From: a bacterium
GTDB taxonomy: Bacteria; Hinthialibacterota; Hinthialibacteria; OLB16
Reading direction: 5' to 3'
Length of the DNA stretch: 64,000 nucleotides
NCBI GenBank assembly: GCA_022072055.1
Contig: JAJVIK010000007.1
Span: 310,001-374,000, forward strand
Positions 8,572 to 16,895 of the stretch are shown one piece after another (position 1 is the stretch's first letter; each line of letters opens with the position of its first letter). The notes under the pieces are model-generated. The model did not search any database. It saw nothing but the letters and a program-made list of their open reading frames with translations, and was not told the origin of the DNA. The position numbers and the translations under genes are program-made.

Positions 8572-9678
8572 ATGGCGGAGGTCAGCTTCAAGGGCGTGAA
8601 GAAGATCTTCCCCGGCGGGATTGTCGCCGTGGAGGAGTTCAACCTCGAAGTCCACGACAAGGAATTCCTGATCCTGGTCGGCCCCTCCGGATGCGGGAAG
8701 TCCACCTCCCTGCGGATGGTGGCGGGGCTGGAGGAGATCACCGACGGCGAGATCAGCATCGGCGGCAAGGTGGTCAACGATGTCCCCCCCAAGGACCGCG
8801 ACATCGCCATGGTCTTCCAGAATTACGCGCTCTACCCCCACATGACGGTCTACAAGAACATGGCTTTCGGACTCAAGCTCCGGAAGTATCCCAAGGCGGA
8901 GATCGACAAGCGGGTCCAGGAGGCGGCCCAAATCCTCGGAATCCCCGACCTGCTCGACCGCAAGCCCAAGGCGCTTTCCGGCGGGCAACGTCAACGGGTC
9001 GCGGTCGGTCGCGCGATTGTCCGCAAGCCCAAGGTGTTTCTCTTCGATGAGCCGCTCTCCAACCTCGACGCCAAGCTGCGCGTGCAGATGCGGACCGAGA
9101 TCTCCAAGCTCCACAACCGCCTGGAGACCACCATGATCTATGTCACCCACGATCAGCTGGAGGCCATGACCATGGGCGATCGGATCGTGGTGATGAAGGA
9201 TGGGCGGATCATGCAGGTGGATGACCCGATCACCCTGTACGATCATCCCAAGAACCTCTTTGTGGCCGGCTTTATCGGCTCGCCCCCGATGAACTTCATC
9301 CCGGGGCGGCTGACCTCCGAGGGGGGCGCGGTGTTCTTTGGGGATGGACACATCCGAGTGCAACTCGATGAACGCCTGCTCAACGGCCAGGTTCAGGGTT
9401 TCATGAATCGCAACGTGATCTTCGGGATTCGCCCGGAGGACATCAACGACACCCAAGAAGTCCGCGAAATCCGCCCCAACACCTCGGTCAAGGCCAAGGT
9501 CGAGGTGATTGAGCCGGTCGGCTCCGAATCGATCTGGTACCTTTCGGCGGGTCCCGCCACCTTCATCGCCAAGGTCAACTCGCATGTCCGCGCGGAGGTC
9601 AATCGGGAGAAGGAGATTGTCTTCAATGTCGCCAAGGCGCATCTGTTCGACCCGGCCACGGAGAGCGCCATTGTCTGA
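8572..9678 (+). CDS. MalK/UgpC-type ABC transporter ATP-binding protein
   Basis: A 368-residue ABC ATPase. Visible motifs are Walker [10 protein letters not shown] (about residues 37-45), the signature [15 protein letters not shown], Walker [13 protein letters not shown], the switch THD, and a C-terminal TOBE-like regulatory domain with GIRPEDI. This architecture belongs to ATPases that energise sugar, glycerol-phosphate or related binding-protein-dependent importers, and one ATPase often serves several permeases. No permease or binding protein is adjacent, so it is an orphan here. AGAGGAGA precedes the ATG. The substrate is undetermined. Confidence 0.88.
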   Translation: MAEVSFKGVKKIFPGGIVAVEEFNLEVHDKEFLILVGPSGCGKSTSLRMVAGLEEITDGEISIGGKVVNDVPPKDRDIAMVFQNYALYPHMTVYKNMAFGLKLRKYPKAEIDKRVQEAAQILGIPDLLDRKPKALSGGQRQRVAVGRAIVRKPKVFLFDEPLSNLDAKLRVQMRTEISKLHNRLETTMIYVTHDQLEAMTMGDRIVVMKDGRIMQVDDPITLYDHPKNLFVAGFIGSPPMNFIPGRLTSEGGAVFFGDGHIRVQLDERLLNGQVQGFMNRNVIFGIRPEDINDTQEVREIRPNTSVKAKVEVIEPVGSESIWYLSAGPATFIAKVNSHVRAEVNREKEIVFNVAKAHLFDPATESAIV

Positions 9679-9723
9679 GTTCACCCCATCCGCCCGATCC
9701 CGCGCGGCGCGAGGATAGACCGC

Positions 9724-10059
9724 ATGGAGCTCTCGGCCCGCAAAGAAGGAGGCATCCTTGTGCTCTCGGTCTCGGGGATGCTGGATTCCGGACACGCCAA
9801 CCGCTTTCGGGAGGATTTCCTCGATAAGGCCGCCGAGGAGACCCGGATTGTCCTGGACTGCGAGGGGCTGAGCTATCTCGACAGCAGTGGGCTTGCGATT
9901 CTGGTGAACATTCAGAAGGGGCTTTCGGACCGCGACGCGCGCATGGTGATTTGCGGGCTTTCGGATGGGGTCCTCCGGGTCATCCGATTCACCAAGCTCG
10001 ACCGGGTCTTTTCGCTCGCGGAGAACTGCGAGGAAGCCCTCGGGGACCTTAGCCGGTGA
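9724..10059 (+). CDS. STAS-domain anti-anti-sigma factor-like protein
   Basis: A 111-residue single-domain STAS protein. LDCEGLSYLDSSGLAILVNI contains the D-S-S-G site where SpoIIAA/RsbV-type proteins are phosphorylated by an anti-sigma kinase and dephosphorylated by a PP2C phosphatase. The window encodes such a phosphatase at 18839-19822. No RsbW-like kinase is visible here, so the partner switch would need one elsewhere. It follows the ABC ATPase by 45 nt and its 3' end overlaps the convergent DUF58 gene by 11 nt. Confidence 0.85.
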   Translation: MELSARKEGGILVLSVSGMLDSGHANRFREDFLDKAAEETRIVLDCEGLSYLDSSGLAILVNIQKGLSDRDARMVICGLSDGVLRVIRFTKLDRVFSLAENCEEALGDLSR

Positions 10060-11005
10060 CCCGCCGTCGGCGGGAAAGCACGCGAGTCAGCGCGCGCTGG
10101 GCCGGTTCGTCGGTGACAATCGGGCTGTAGTCGATCCCAAGCTTGAAGCATCCCGCCCTGAGCGCCTCGCGGTGCTCCTCCAGGCGGCGGCGGTAAGACT
10201 CCCGGATGTTTCGCCCCTCGGTTTCAAGCGGGGTCATCTCCTCCATCCCCTCCACTTCCAAGCTTCCAAGGAACGGAAACTCCACCTCCTCCGGGGTGAG
10301 CAGGTGGAAGACTAGTATCTCGAAGCCGCGGTGCGCGAAATGGGAAAGCCCCGATAGGGTCTCCTCCACCTTGTCCCAGAAGTCCGATATAAGGATCAAA
10401 AACCCGCGCCGTCGAATGCGCTGCGCGAGGAACTGCAGGGTGGAGCCGGTCTTGGTTTTCCATTGCGGACGGGCCAGCTCCAGCGCGTTGTAGATCCGGC
10501 GGAGCTGTTCGGGCGAGGCCACCGGCGCGAGCCAATAGCGCAGCTCCTCATCGTAGAGCGCCAGCCCCACCGAGTCCTTCTGGGTGATCAGCAGGGTCGA
10601 GATCGCGGCGGCAAGCTCGGCTCCATACTGCATCTTCTGACGCGGCCCATCGCCGTACAGCATCGAGCGGCTGACATCGAGCGTGATCACCGCGCGCACC
10701 GCGGTCTCCGCCTCGAAGCGCTTGATGTACAACCGGTCGCAGCGTCCATAGGCGCGCCAGTCGATGTGACGAAGATCATCCCCCGGAACATATTCGCGGT
10801 AATCGGCGAACTCGATGTTCTGGCCGAACTGGCGACTCTCGTGCTGTCCGGAGAGCATCCCCTCCGCGACCTTCCGGGCGCGGATGCCGATGGTCGAAAG
10901 CCCGGCCATCGGCATGGGCTTGACGACCCGCGCGCGACGGTCCTTCTCCTTGAGGAGGGACTCGCTCAGAGTTCCCAGCACATCCTCGGCTTTTTCAGTG
11001 GCCAC
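10049..11005 (-). CDS. DUF58 protein (MoxR-AAA associated, vWA-like)
   Basis: A 318-residue protein. SGQHESRQFGQNIEFADYREYVPGDDLRHIDWRAYGR is the conserved DUF58 core, followed by TLDVSRSMLYGD, a MIDAS-like D-x-S-x-S motif of von Willebrand A folds. DUF58 proteins usually sit beside MoxR AAA ATPases and act in assembly or maturation of other proteins; no MoxR gene lies next to this copy. A GTG at 11005 with AGAGG upstream is the likely start, because the reading frame before it is low-complexity and runs over the divergent tsaB region. Confidence 0.82.
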   Translation of the reverse strand: MATEKAEDVLGTLSESLLKEKDRRARVVKPMPMAGLSTIGIRARKVAEGMLSGQHESRQFGQNIEFADYREYVPGDDLRHIDWRAYGRCDRLYIKRFEAETAVRAVITLDVSRSMLYGDGPRQKMQYGAELAAAISTLLITQKDSVGLALYDEELRYWLAPVASPEQLRRIYNALELARPQWKTKTGSTLQFLAQRIRRRGFLILISDFWDKVEETLSGLSHFAHRGFEILVFHLLTPEEVEFPFLGSLEVEGMEEMTPLETEGRNIRESYRRRLEEHREALRAGCFKLGIDYSPIVTDEPAQRALTRVLSRRRRVTG

Positions 11006-11189
11006 GATTCGATCCTCTCTGGGAATGTACCCCGAACCGGACGGAGAGTCGATCCGGGTTTTGTTGGATACGGATGAGGACGAGAGGCGCTCGCGGGCGC
11101 GCTCGGCTTGGACCCCTTGCCCGCCGGGACTAAGATTTCCCCGCTCAGGATGCGCGCCGACCGGGCGGCCATCCCACGCGGGAGATCTT

Positions 11190-11939
11190 GTGAATTTCAC
11201 TTCCACCCCAAACTCGCTGGTCCTCGGCATCGACACCTCCTCCGCCTGGGGGAGCCTGGGCCTTATCCGGGGGGAATCCCTGGTGGCCTCGCTCACCCTG
11301 CGCGTGGCCGAAGGGCATGGCGGTGGTTTGGCCGGGCGAATCGACTGGCTGCTCCGCGAGGCGGCAGTGGACCCGAAAACCCTGGAGGCCATCGGGGTGG
11401 TGAGCGGACCCGGGTCGTTCACCGCGCTTCGAGTTGGGGTGGCGACCGCTCAAGGCTTGGGGCTGGCGCTCGGGGTTCCCGTGGTCCCCATCGGAACCCT
11501 GGAGGCGCTTGTGAGCGGGCTTCCGGAATCGGCGGGGCGTGTGCTTGCCCTAGCTCCGGCCAGAAAGGGGGAGGTTTTCGCGCAGGTTTTCCAGTCGGAC
11601 CCGGTTGTTGGATGGCTCCCGTGCGGTGTGGTAAGCTGTGTGAAACTGGAGGAGCTCGGGCGCGAGGAGCCGCCCGCTGACCTGGTGACTGGGCCGGCGG
11701 TGGATCTCCACAGGGAGGAACTGGCCGCGATCCTGGGCCCCGGGGTTCGGTTGGGCTCCGTGCTGGCAAGATACCCGCGCGGGGAAGTCGTGGCGCGCCT
11801 TGCCCTGAAGCGATTGACCGAGGGGAGTGAGAGTTTTCCCCCTGAGCAGGTGGAGATTCGTTATCTTCAGTCGCATGGGGCCCTCACCATCAAGGAGCGA
11901 AGCAAGGGGAACCGACATGCCGAAAAGGGGGAGTCCTAG
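11190..11939 (+). CDS. tsaB: tRNA N6-threonylcarbamoyladenosine (t6A) biosynthesis protein TsaB
   Basis: A 249-residue member of the ASKHA fold. LVLGIDTSSAWGSLGLI and GVVSGPGSFTALRVGVATAQGLGLALGVPVVPIGTLEAL are the family signatures. TsaB is the non-catalytic scaffold that dimerises with TsaD and, with TsaE, completes threonylcarbamoyl transfer to A37 of ANN-decoding tRNAs in the cytoplasm. GTG start at 11190 with GGGAG upstream. The C-terminal tail overlaps the next gene by 23 nt. Confidence 0.88.
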   Translation: MNFTSTPNSLVLGIDTSSAWGSLGLIRGESLVASLTLRVAEGHGGGLAGRIDWLLREAAVDPKTLEAIGVVSGPGSFTALRVGVATAQGLGLALGVPVVPIGTLEALVSGLPESAGRVLALAPARKGEVFAQVFQSDPVVGWLPCGVVSCVKLEELGREEPPADLVTGPAVDLHREELAAILGPGVRLGSVLARYPRGEVVARLALKRLTEGSESFPPEQVEIRYLQSHGALTIKERSKGNRHAEKGES

Positions 11940-13389
11940 TTTTCGAGAGTGGCGGGGGAAGGCCCTCACCGCCTGCTTGCTGGCATTTGCCTCCAGTTCC
12001 TCGGCGCAGGAGACCAGCTTTATCGAGGCGGCCTATGCGCGCTGGGAGTCGGTCCTCGCCGACCTCCACTCCGGGAAGATCAAGCGCCCCGAGGCGCCTC
12101 CCGCCGAAAAAGCTCCCGATGAGTCTCATGTCCTTCCCGCTTCGGAAGTCACCCCAATCATTCCCATCCCCACCGACCTGGTGATCCCGCAGCTCCAGCT
12201 TCCTCCTCCGGGGGGGGGAGCCGCGATCATCGACGGACGCGTGATACGGACTCGGCCTCGCGCCGCCCCCAACCTGTTCGGAGAGACGGTCTCGACCGCC
12301 AGCAGGGTGGCGCCCGCCTCCTCGGCCGTGTCGCTTCCGGCGGCCACGGCCACCTTGGCGCCGACAGCCACTCCGGCTCCGGTGAAGATCAAAGTGGCCC
12401 GCCTGGTGGAAGGCAAGATTGTGATGGTGGAGATCGAGGTGACCCCGACTCCCGCGCCCACCCAGGTTGCCCCGGCCACTCCAACCGCGGCGGCCCCGGC
12501 CCAAGTGAAAGCGGCCACCGGGGTCATGGCCGAGCTCCAAGAGCGCCTCGCGGTCGCGGTGAAATCTCCGGAAAAACCGACCGAATTCCAACCTCGACAG
12601 CTCGCCAAGATGCGCGAGGAAATCTCCCGCATCGCCGCTAACTTGAAGAAGGAAAAGAAACCCCCCGAGGCCGCGGCCGGACCGGTGGCGAGTCTCACTC
12701 AAGTCACCCAACTGCTGGTGAAAATCCATCGCCTTTCGGCGCAAGCCAAGGGAGCGAGTCTGGATGCCCCCACCGCCAAGGCGATCCAGTCCCTGCTCTT
12801 CCCCGAACCGCCTAAACCCCAAGCCAAGGCGGCAAGCCCTCAAGTCGCCGGGGCGACAATGCAGTCCGCCACGCGATCCGCCTCCGCGTCTCCCGCAACC
12901 TCCGGGGGAGATGACCTCTTCATTGTGGAGGAAGAGGAACCCCAGGCCTCCACTCAACGGGAAATCTTTATCGATCCGGTCACCGGTCAGTATGTCTATG
13001 AGGATGGGACCCCGGTCTCGCCGCCTCAACAGCAACAGCCCAATCCTTATTCCCCGCCTCCACCCCCGCCCCAAGAGCAGCCGCCACCCGTGGAATACAG
13101 CCAACCGCCTCCGCCTCCGCCGCCACCTCCGGAGTATTATGTTGAGGAGGGAACCATCGGGGGCGAGACCGGCGCCGATCCGGGTTATTACGAAGACCAG
13201 GGGTATGTCGAGGAGAACCCGGACGAGATGGAATATGAGGAGGATCCCTCCTTCCAGGAGGAGCCGGAGGTCTGGGAAGAGGGTGAATTCCAAGAGGGCG
13301 AGGGGGAGTATTACGAGGAGGATTACACCGAGTTTGACGAAAACGAGGTTGATCCGGACTCGTTTGAGGAGAACTTCGAGTTTGAGTGA
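11917..13389 (+). CDS. Exported Pro/Thr-rich protein with acidic C-terminus, function unknown
   Basis: A 490-residue protein with a signal peptide (about residues 1-31, ending SSSAQ). It has Pro/Ala/Thr-rich linkers (VTPTPAPTQVAPATPTAAA), a helical Lys/Glu-rich middle part, a Pro/Tyr/Gln-rich stretch (PPPPPQEQPPPVEYSQPPPP) and a strongly acidic tail rich in Glu, Asp and Tyr. No enzymatic motif is visible. The composition suggests an extended envelope or cell-surface protein. The ATG at 11917 lies inside the end of tsaB. I do not recognise a family. Confidence 0.6.
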   Translation: MPKRGSPSFREWRGKALTACLLAFASSSSAQETSFIEAAYARWESVLADLHSGKIKRPEAPPAEKAPDESHVLPASEVTPIIPIPTDLVIPQLQLPPPGGGAAIIDGRVIRTRPRAAPNLFGETVSTASRVAPASSAVSLPAATATLAPTATPAPVKIKVARLVEGKIVMVEIEVTPTPAPTQVAPATPTAAAPAQVKAATGVMAELQERLAVAVKSPEKPTEFQPRQLAKMREEISRIAANLKKEKKPPEAAAGPVASLTQVTQLLVKIHRLSAQAKGASLDAPTAKAIQSLLFPEPPKPQAKAASPQVAGATMQSATRSASASPATSGGDDLFIVEEEEPQASTQREIFIDPVTGQYVYEDGTPVSPPQQQQPNPYSPPPPPPQEQPPPVEYSQPPPPPPPPPEYYVEEGTIGGETGADPGYYEDQGYVEENPDEMEYEEDPSFQEEPEVWEEGEFQEGEGEYYEEDYTEFDENEVDPDSFEENFEFE

Positions 13390-13471
13390 GCCTTCGGGCC
13401 TGAGATAGAACCCAGTGGAGACCCGCGGACCATTTCAGCGCTCAGGGGGAGCGCGCTCTCACGCCGACTCC

Positions 13472-15241
13472 ATGAACTGGAATGGTCTGATCTCGCATCC
13501 GGCGCTCCCCAGGATCGCGCTTGTCCTCGCGCTCGCGCATGGCGCCTTTCTGCGCGCGGATCGGCTGCTCGACAATCCCAGCTTTGTTCACCCGGATGCC
13601 CTGAAGCACTTCATCGCCGCCGAGGAGATCCGCGCGGGCGAGCCGCTCACCTGGTTCGCCGTGCATCGCGGGTACCTTCCGTTCGCCTGGACAGTGCGCG
13701 CGGCCTTTGGGCTGGGCTCTCATACGCCGGTCACTCAACGCCTGGTGACCGTGCTCTACTCGGCGCTCCTGATTGTCTTGGTGGCCTGCGTGGCGGGGAG
13801 TCGATTGGGGCCTTGGGCGGGGGCGCTCGCGGCCTATCTCACCGCAATCTCGCCCGCGCTGATTGAATCCTCCGACAACGGCATCCGCGAGGATTTTCTG
13901 GCCTGCTTTTGGATCGCGCTCTTCGCCCTGTTATTCGCGCCGATTCGTGTTCCGGGAGGGGACAAGGTCCGCTGGGGGCTGGTCGGTTTCCTCTCGTGGG
14001 TGATTCTGCTCACACGGATCGACTCGGCGCTCGCTCTTCTTGGGATGCTGTTGCTTGCGGGCATCCACCGCCGAGCGTGGACTCAGCTCGGAGTGGTCTG
14101 GCGCGCGCCCGCGGTCTTTGCCGCGTTGCTCTTGCCGGTCGTTGTCGCCAACGGACTGCGCTATGGCGATCCGTGCTATTTCGTGGACCGTGAGAAGAAG
14201 ATCCTGCGCTACTGGGCCAATCTCGAGTTCAAGGGCAAACCCGGTTTTCCGAGCGCGGAGGAGGTCGCGGCCAACTCAAGGATTGGGGACTCGCTTTCCG
14301 CGCTCGAATACTTTGGGGGGGTCCTGGGGTGGAGTGAAACCGCCTCGCGCTTTGCCCACGGTTACTGGGACCTTTTTCGCAAGAACATCCTCACCGGGGT
14401 GTACGCCTTCTCCGCCTATCCGAACCAGATCGGGATGGTCGGAATCCTGACCCTTGTGGGGCTGGGACTCGCGCTTTATCGAAGACAGTGGGCCCTCCCG
14501 CTCAGCATCCCGCTCCTGGTCGTCGGAACGATCTGGACCTACAACATCGCGGGGGGACGTGATTTCCGCCTCTATCAGATTGTGATCCCCTTCGCGATTC
14601 TGCTCGCGGTGGAGGGAGCGGTCTTCCTCCTGGAGAAAGCCCGCGCCCTTCCGTGGCCACGGATGCAGCTTCTTGTTCGGGCCGCGCTTGTGTTGCTGGT
14701 GGTCTCGAATCCCTGGAACCACGCCCTGGCGACCTCATTCCCGTGGCGGGTCGGGCCGGTTTCGGATGTTCCGATGAGGGCGCGTTTTGTCCCGCCGATG
14801 TCCTTCGGGAATGAACTGGAACTCGTCGGATCGGAGTGTTTGAGGGTCGGAGCCTTGGGGCAGCGGTTCAGTCGCTTCGACTCCCTCCGCGCCGGGGACC
14901 GTTTCCTGGTCCGGCTCTACTGGCGCAAACCGGAGATGACGGTTACTGGCAGCGGGTCAGTCTCCTCTCCGCCGAACGCGTATGTGGTCTCGCTCGATCA
15001 TGACACGCTCGGAACCATCGGCATGCTCCGTCCCCATCCGCTCACCGAGAAACACCCGCTCGCTCACTGGCTTCCCGGACAGGTCGTTCTCGATGAAATC
15101 GAATACCTGGTCTATCCCAATGTGCGATCGGGTCGTGTCCGTGTGGTGGTCCAGGCTCGATGCGGGGAAGAGCGGGTCGGGGAGCCTCGGGGGATAGCCG
15201 CCTTCACCCTGCGCGGTAAATCGCCGATAGTCTCGCCATGA
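13472..15241 (+). CDS. GT39/PMT-like polytopic membrane glycosyltransferase
   Basis: A protein of about 589 residues with eight or more membrane segments. DRLLDNPSFVHPDALKHFIAAEEI and the following RGYLPFAWTVRAAFGLGSHTPVTQRLV resemble the first periplasmic loop of dolichyl/undecaprenyl-phosphate sugar transferases of the PMT_2 group. NGIREDFLACFWIALF and TRIDSALALLGM resemble later loops. It ends in a soluble beta-rich domain (about residues 440-589). It would transfer a sugar from a lipid carrier on the periplasmic side. A GTG at 13415 is an alternative start; neither has a clear ribosome-binding site. Confidence 0.62.
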   Translation: MNWNGLISHPALPRIALVLALAHGAFLRADRLLDNPSFVHPDALKHFIAAEEIRAGEPLTWFAVHRGYLPFAWTVRAAFGLGSHTPVTQRLVTVLYSALLIVLVACVAGSRLGPWAGALAAYLTAISPALIESSDNGIREDFLACFWIALFALLFAPIRVPGGDKVRWGLVGFLSWVILLTRIDSALALLGMLLLAGIHRRAWTQLGVVWRAPAVFAALLLPVVVANGLRYGDPCYFVDREKKILRYWANLEFKGKPGFPSAEEVAANSRIGDSLSALEYFGGVLGWSETASRFAHGYWDLFRKNILTGVYAFSAYPNQIGMVGILTLVGLGLALYRRQWALPLSIPLLVVGTIWTYNIAGGRDFRLYQIVIPFAILLAVEGAVFLLEKARALPWPRMQLLVRAALVLLVVSNPWNHALATSFPWRVGPVSDVPMRARFVPPMSFGNELELVGSECLRVGALGQRFSRFDSLRAGDRFLVRLYWRKPEMTVTGSGSVSSPPNAYVVSLDHDTLGTIGMLRPHPLTEKHPLAHWLPGQVVLDEIEYLVYPNVRSGRVRVVVQARCGEERVGEPRGIAAFTLRGKSPIVSP

Positions 15242-15864
15242 TCGCGGCGACCCTGGCGTTGGCATTTCTGTTGGGGAGCATTCCCTTTTCGTGGATTCTG
15301 GTGTGGGCCCTTCGTGGCTTGGACTTGCGCTCGGTCGGGAGCGGGAACCCGGGGGCCACGAACGCGATCCGAGTCGTGGGTCCCTTTTGGGGCGGAGTGG
15401 CGATGGCTCTGGATGTGCTCAAGGGTGTGGCCGCCGCCGCGGGCGTTCCGATCCTCGCAGGGGAAGCGGCGCGCGAATGGCTCCCGGCGCTGTGCGGGCT
15501 GGCCGCGATTTTGGGGAATGTGTTTTGCCCCTTCCTCAAGTTCAAAGGTGGCAAGGCGGTCTCCACCGCCGGGGGGGTCTTTCTCGGCCTTGCCCCACGG
15601 TTCACCCTGATCGTCGCGGTGGTCTTCTTTGCACTCTTTAAGGCTACCGGGAAAGCCTCCATCGGTTCGCTGGCCTGCGCGGCGCTCCTCCCGGCGCTCC
15701 TCACCTTGGGTTGGATGTTCGATTGGGGGGACCGGCCAACCCTCCATGAAGTCGCCCTGGTCTGGGCTGCCGCGACCCTGGTGGTGGCTCGCCACAAGGA
15801 CAACATCCGCCGTCTGCTCTCCGGAGAGGAGTCCGCCGCCCTCTCGAAAGGAGCGGAGCGGTGA
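15238..15864 (+). CDS. plsY: Acyl-phosphate:glycerol-3-phosphate acyltransferase PlsY
   Basis: A 208-residue membrane protein with the three PlsY signatures: SIPFSWILVW, GSGNPGATNAIRVVG and GNVFCPFLKFKGGKAVSTAGG. PlsY makes 1-acyl-glycerol-3-phosphate from acyl-phosphate in the cytoplasmic membrane, the first acylation of phospholipid synthesis. It overlaps the gene before it by 4 nt (ATGA) and gpsA after it by 4 nt, so substrate (G3P) and first acylation are made from one transcript. Confidence 0.93.
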   Translation: MIAATLALAFLLGSIPFSWILVWALRGLDLRSVGSGNPGATNAIRVVGPFWGGVAMALDVLKGVAAAAGVPILAGEAAREWLPALCGLAAILGNVFCPFLKFKGGKAVSTAGGVFLGLAPRFTLIVAVVFFALFKATGKASIGSLACAALLPALLTLGWMFDWGDRPTLHEVALVWAAATLVVARHKDNIRRLLSGEESAALSKGAER

Positions 15865-16892
15865 GCAGGACCGGGGGTTCAACTTCCGGAACCGTGGCCG
15901 TGCTTGGCGCGGGGAGCTGGGGCGCGACCCTGGCGCACTTGCTCGCCGAAAAGGGCCTTGCGGTCCACCTGTGGAGTCACACCCCGGAGAATGCCGCGCG
16001 GCTCTTGGAGGAGCGGACCCTTCCTGGGAAGCTTCCGGGCTTTCAGCTATCCCGCGCGGTGACTGTCGGCCATCGGTTGGATCAGGTCCTCGCCGGCGCA
16101 ACCACGCTGGTGGTGGCCGTGCCGAGCCGTCACTTCCGGGAAACCACCGTCGCGCTTCGCAAGGCGGTCCGCGCGCGGGAGTTTCGGGAAATGCTGACGG
16201 TCACCGCGACCAAGGGTTTTGAATTTGGGACCCTTAAGCCGATGACTTCGATCCTCTCCGAGGAGCTTGGAGTCGAGCATCCGGTGGCGCTTTCGGGACC
16301 TTCGCACGCCGAGGAGGTCTGCCGGGGGCTGCCCACCACGGTGGTCGCGGCTTCTCGGAGCATGGAGGCCGCGCGGGCGGTCCAAGACCTGTTCCGGACA
16401 CCGCGCTTCCGGGTCTACACCAGCAATGACCTAGTGGGGGTCGAGCTCGGCGGCGCGCTCAAGAATGTGATCGCCATCGCCGCCGGAGCCGCCGCCGGAA
16501 TGGGTTTCGGAGACAACACCATGGCCGCGCTGGTGACACGGGGCCTTGCGGAGATCGCGCGTCTGGGAGCGGCGATGGGCGCCGACCCGCTCACCTTTGC
16601 CGGGCTTTCCGGCTTGGGAGATTTGGTGGTGACCTGCGCGAGCCCCCACTCCAGGAACCGTCGCCTCGGCATGGCGCTCGCGCGCGGGGCCACTCTCCAG
16701 CAGGCGCTTTCCGAGATCGGCATGGCGGTGGAGGGGGTGGAGACCGCCCGCTCGGTCCAGGCGCTCACGGCAACGCACGGGATCGAGATGCCGATTGCCT
16801 CGCAAGTGGCGGAAACCCTCTTTGGGGGAGTTCCGGTCCAGGAGGCGGTGACCGCCCTCATGTTGCGTGATCCCAAGCCGGAGAAGGCCTAA
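15861..16892 (+). CDS. gpsA: NAD(P)-dependent glycerol-3-phosphate dehydrogenase GpsA
   Basis: A 343-residue enzyme. VAVLGAGSWGATLAHLLA is the N-terminal Rossmann loop; LSGPSHAEEV, ELGGALKNVIAIAAGAAAGMGFGDNTMAALVTRGLAEIARLG and GLSGLGDLVVTCASPHSRN are GpsA signatures, with Lys in ALKN as the catalytic base. It reduces dihydroxyacetone phosphate to sn-glycerol-3-phosphate for phospholipids in the cytoplasm. It starts at GTG in a 4-nt overlap with plsY. Confidence 0.95.
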   Translation: MSRTGGSTSGTVAVLGAGSWGATLAHLLAEKGLAVHLWSHTPENAARLLEERTLPGKLPGFQLSRAVTVGHRLDQVLAGATTLVVAVPSRHFRETTVALRKAVRAREFREMLTVTATKGFEFGTLKPMTSILSEELGVEHPVALSGPSHAEEVCRGLPTTVVAASRSMEAARAVQDLFRTPRFRVYTSNDLVGVELGGALKNVIAIAAGAAAGMGFGDNTMAALVTRGLAEIARLGAAMGADPLTFAGLSGLGDLVVTCASPHSRNRRLGMALARGATLQQALSEIGMAVEGVETARSVQALTATHGIEMPIASQVAETLFGGVPVQEAVTALMLRDPKPEKA

Positions 16893-16895
16893 ACG

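Noticed and set aside
7951-9795. A 614-codon minus-strand frame opposite the ABC ATPase gene
   Set aside because: It mirrors the codon bias of the plus-strand ATPase, which has all Walker and signature motifs. No start signal or domain on the minus strand.
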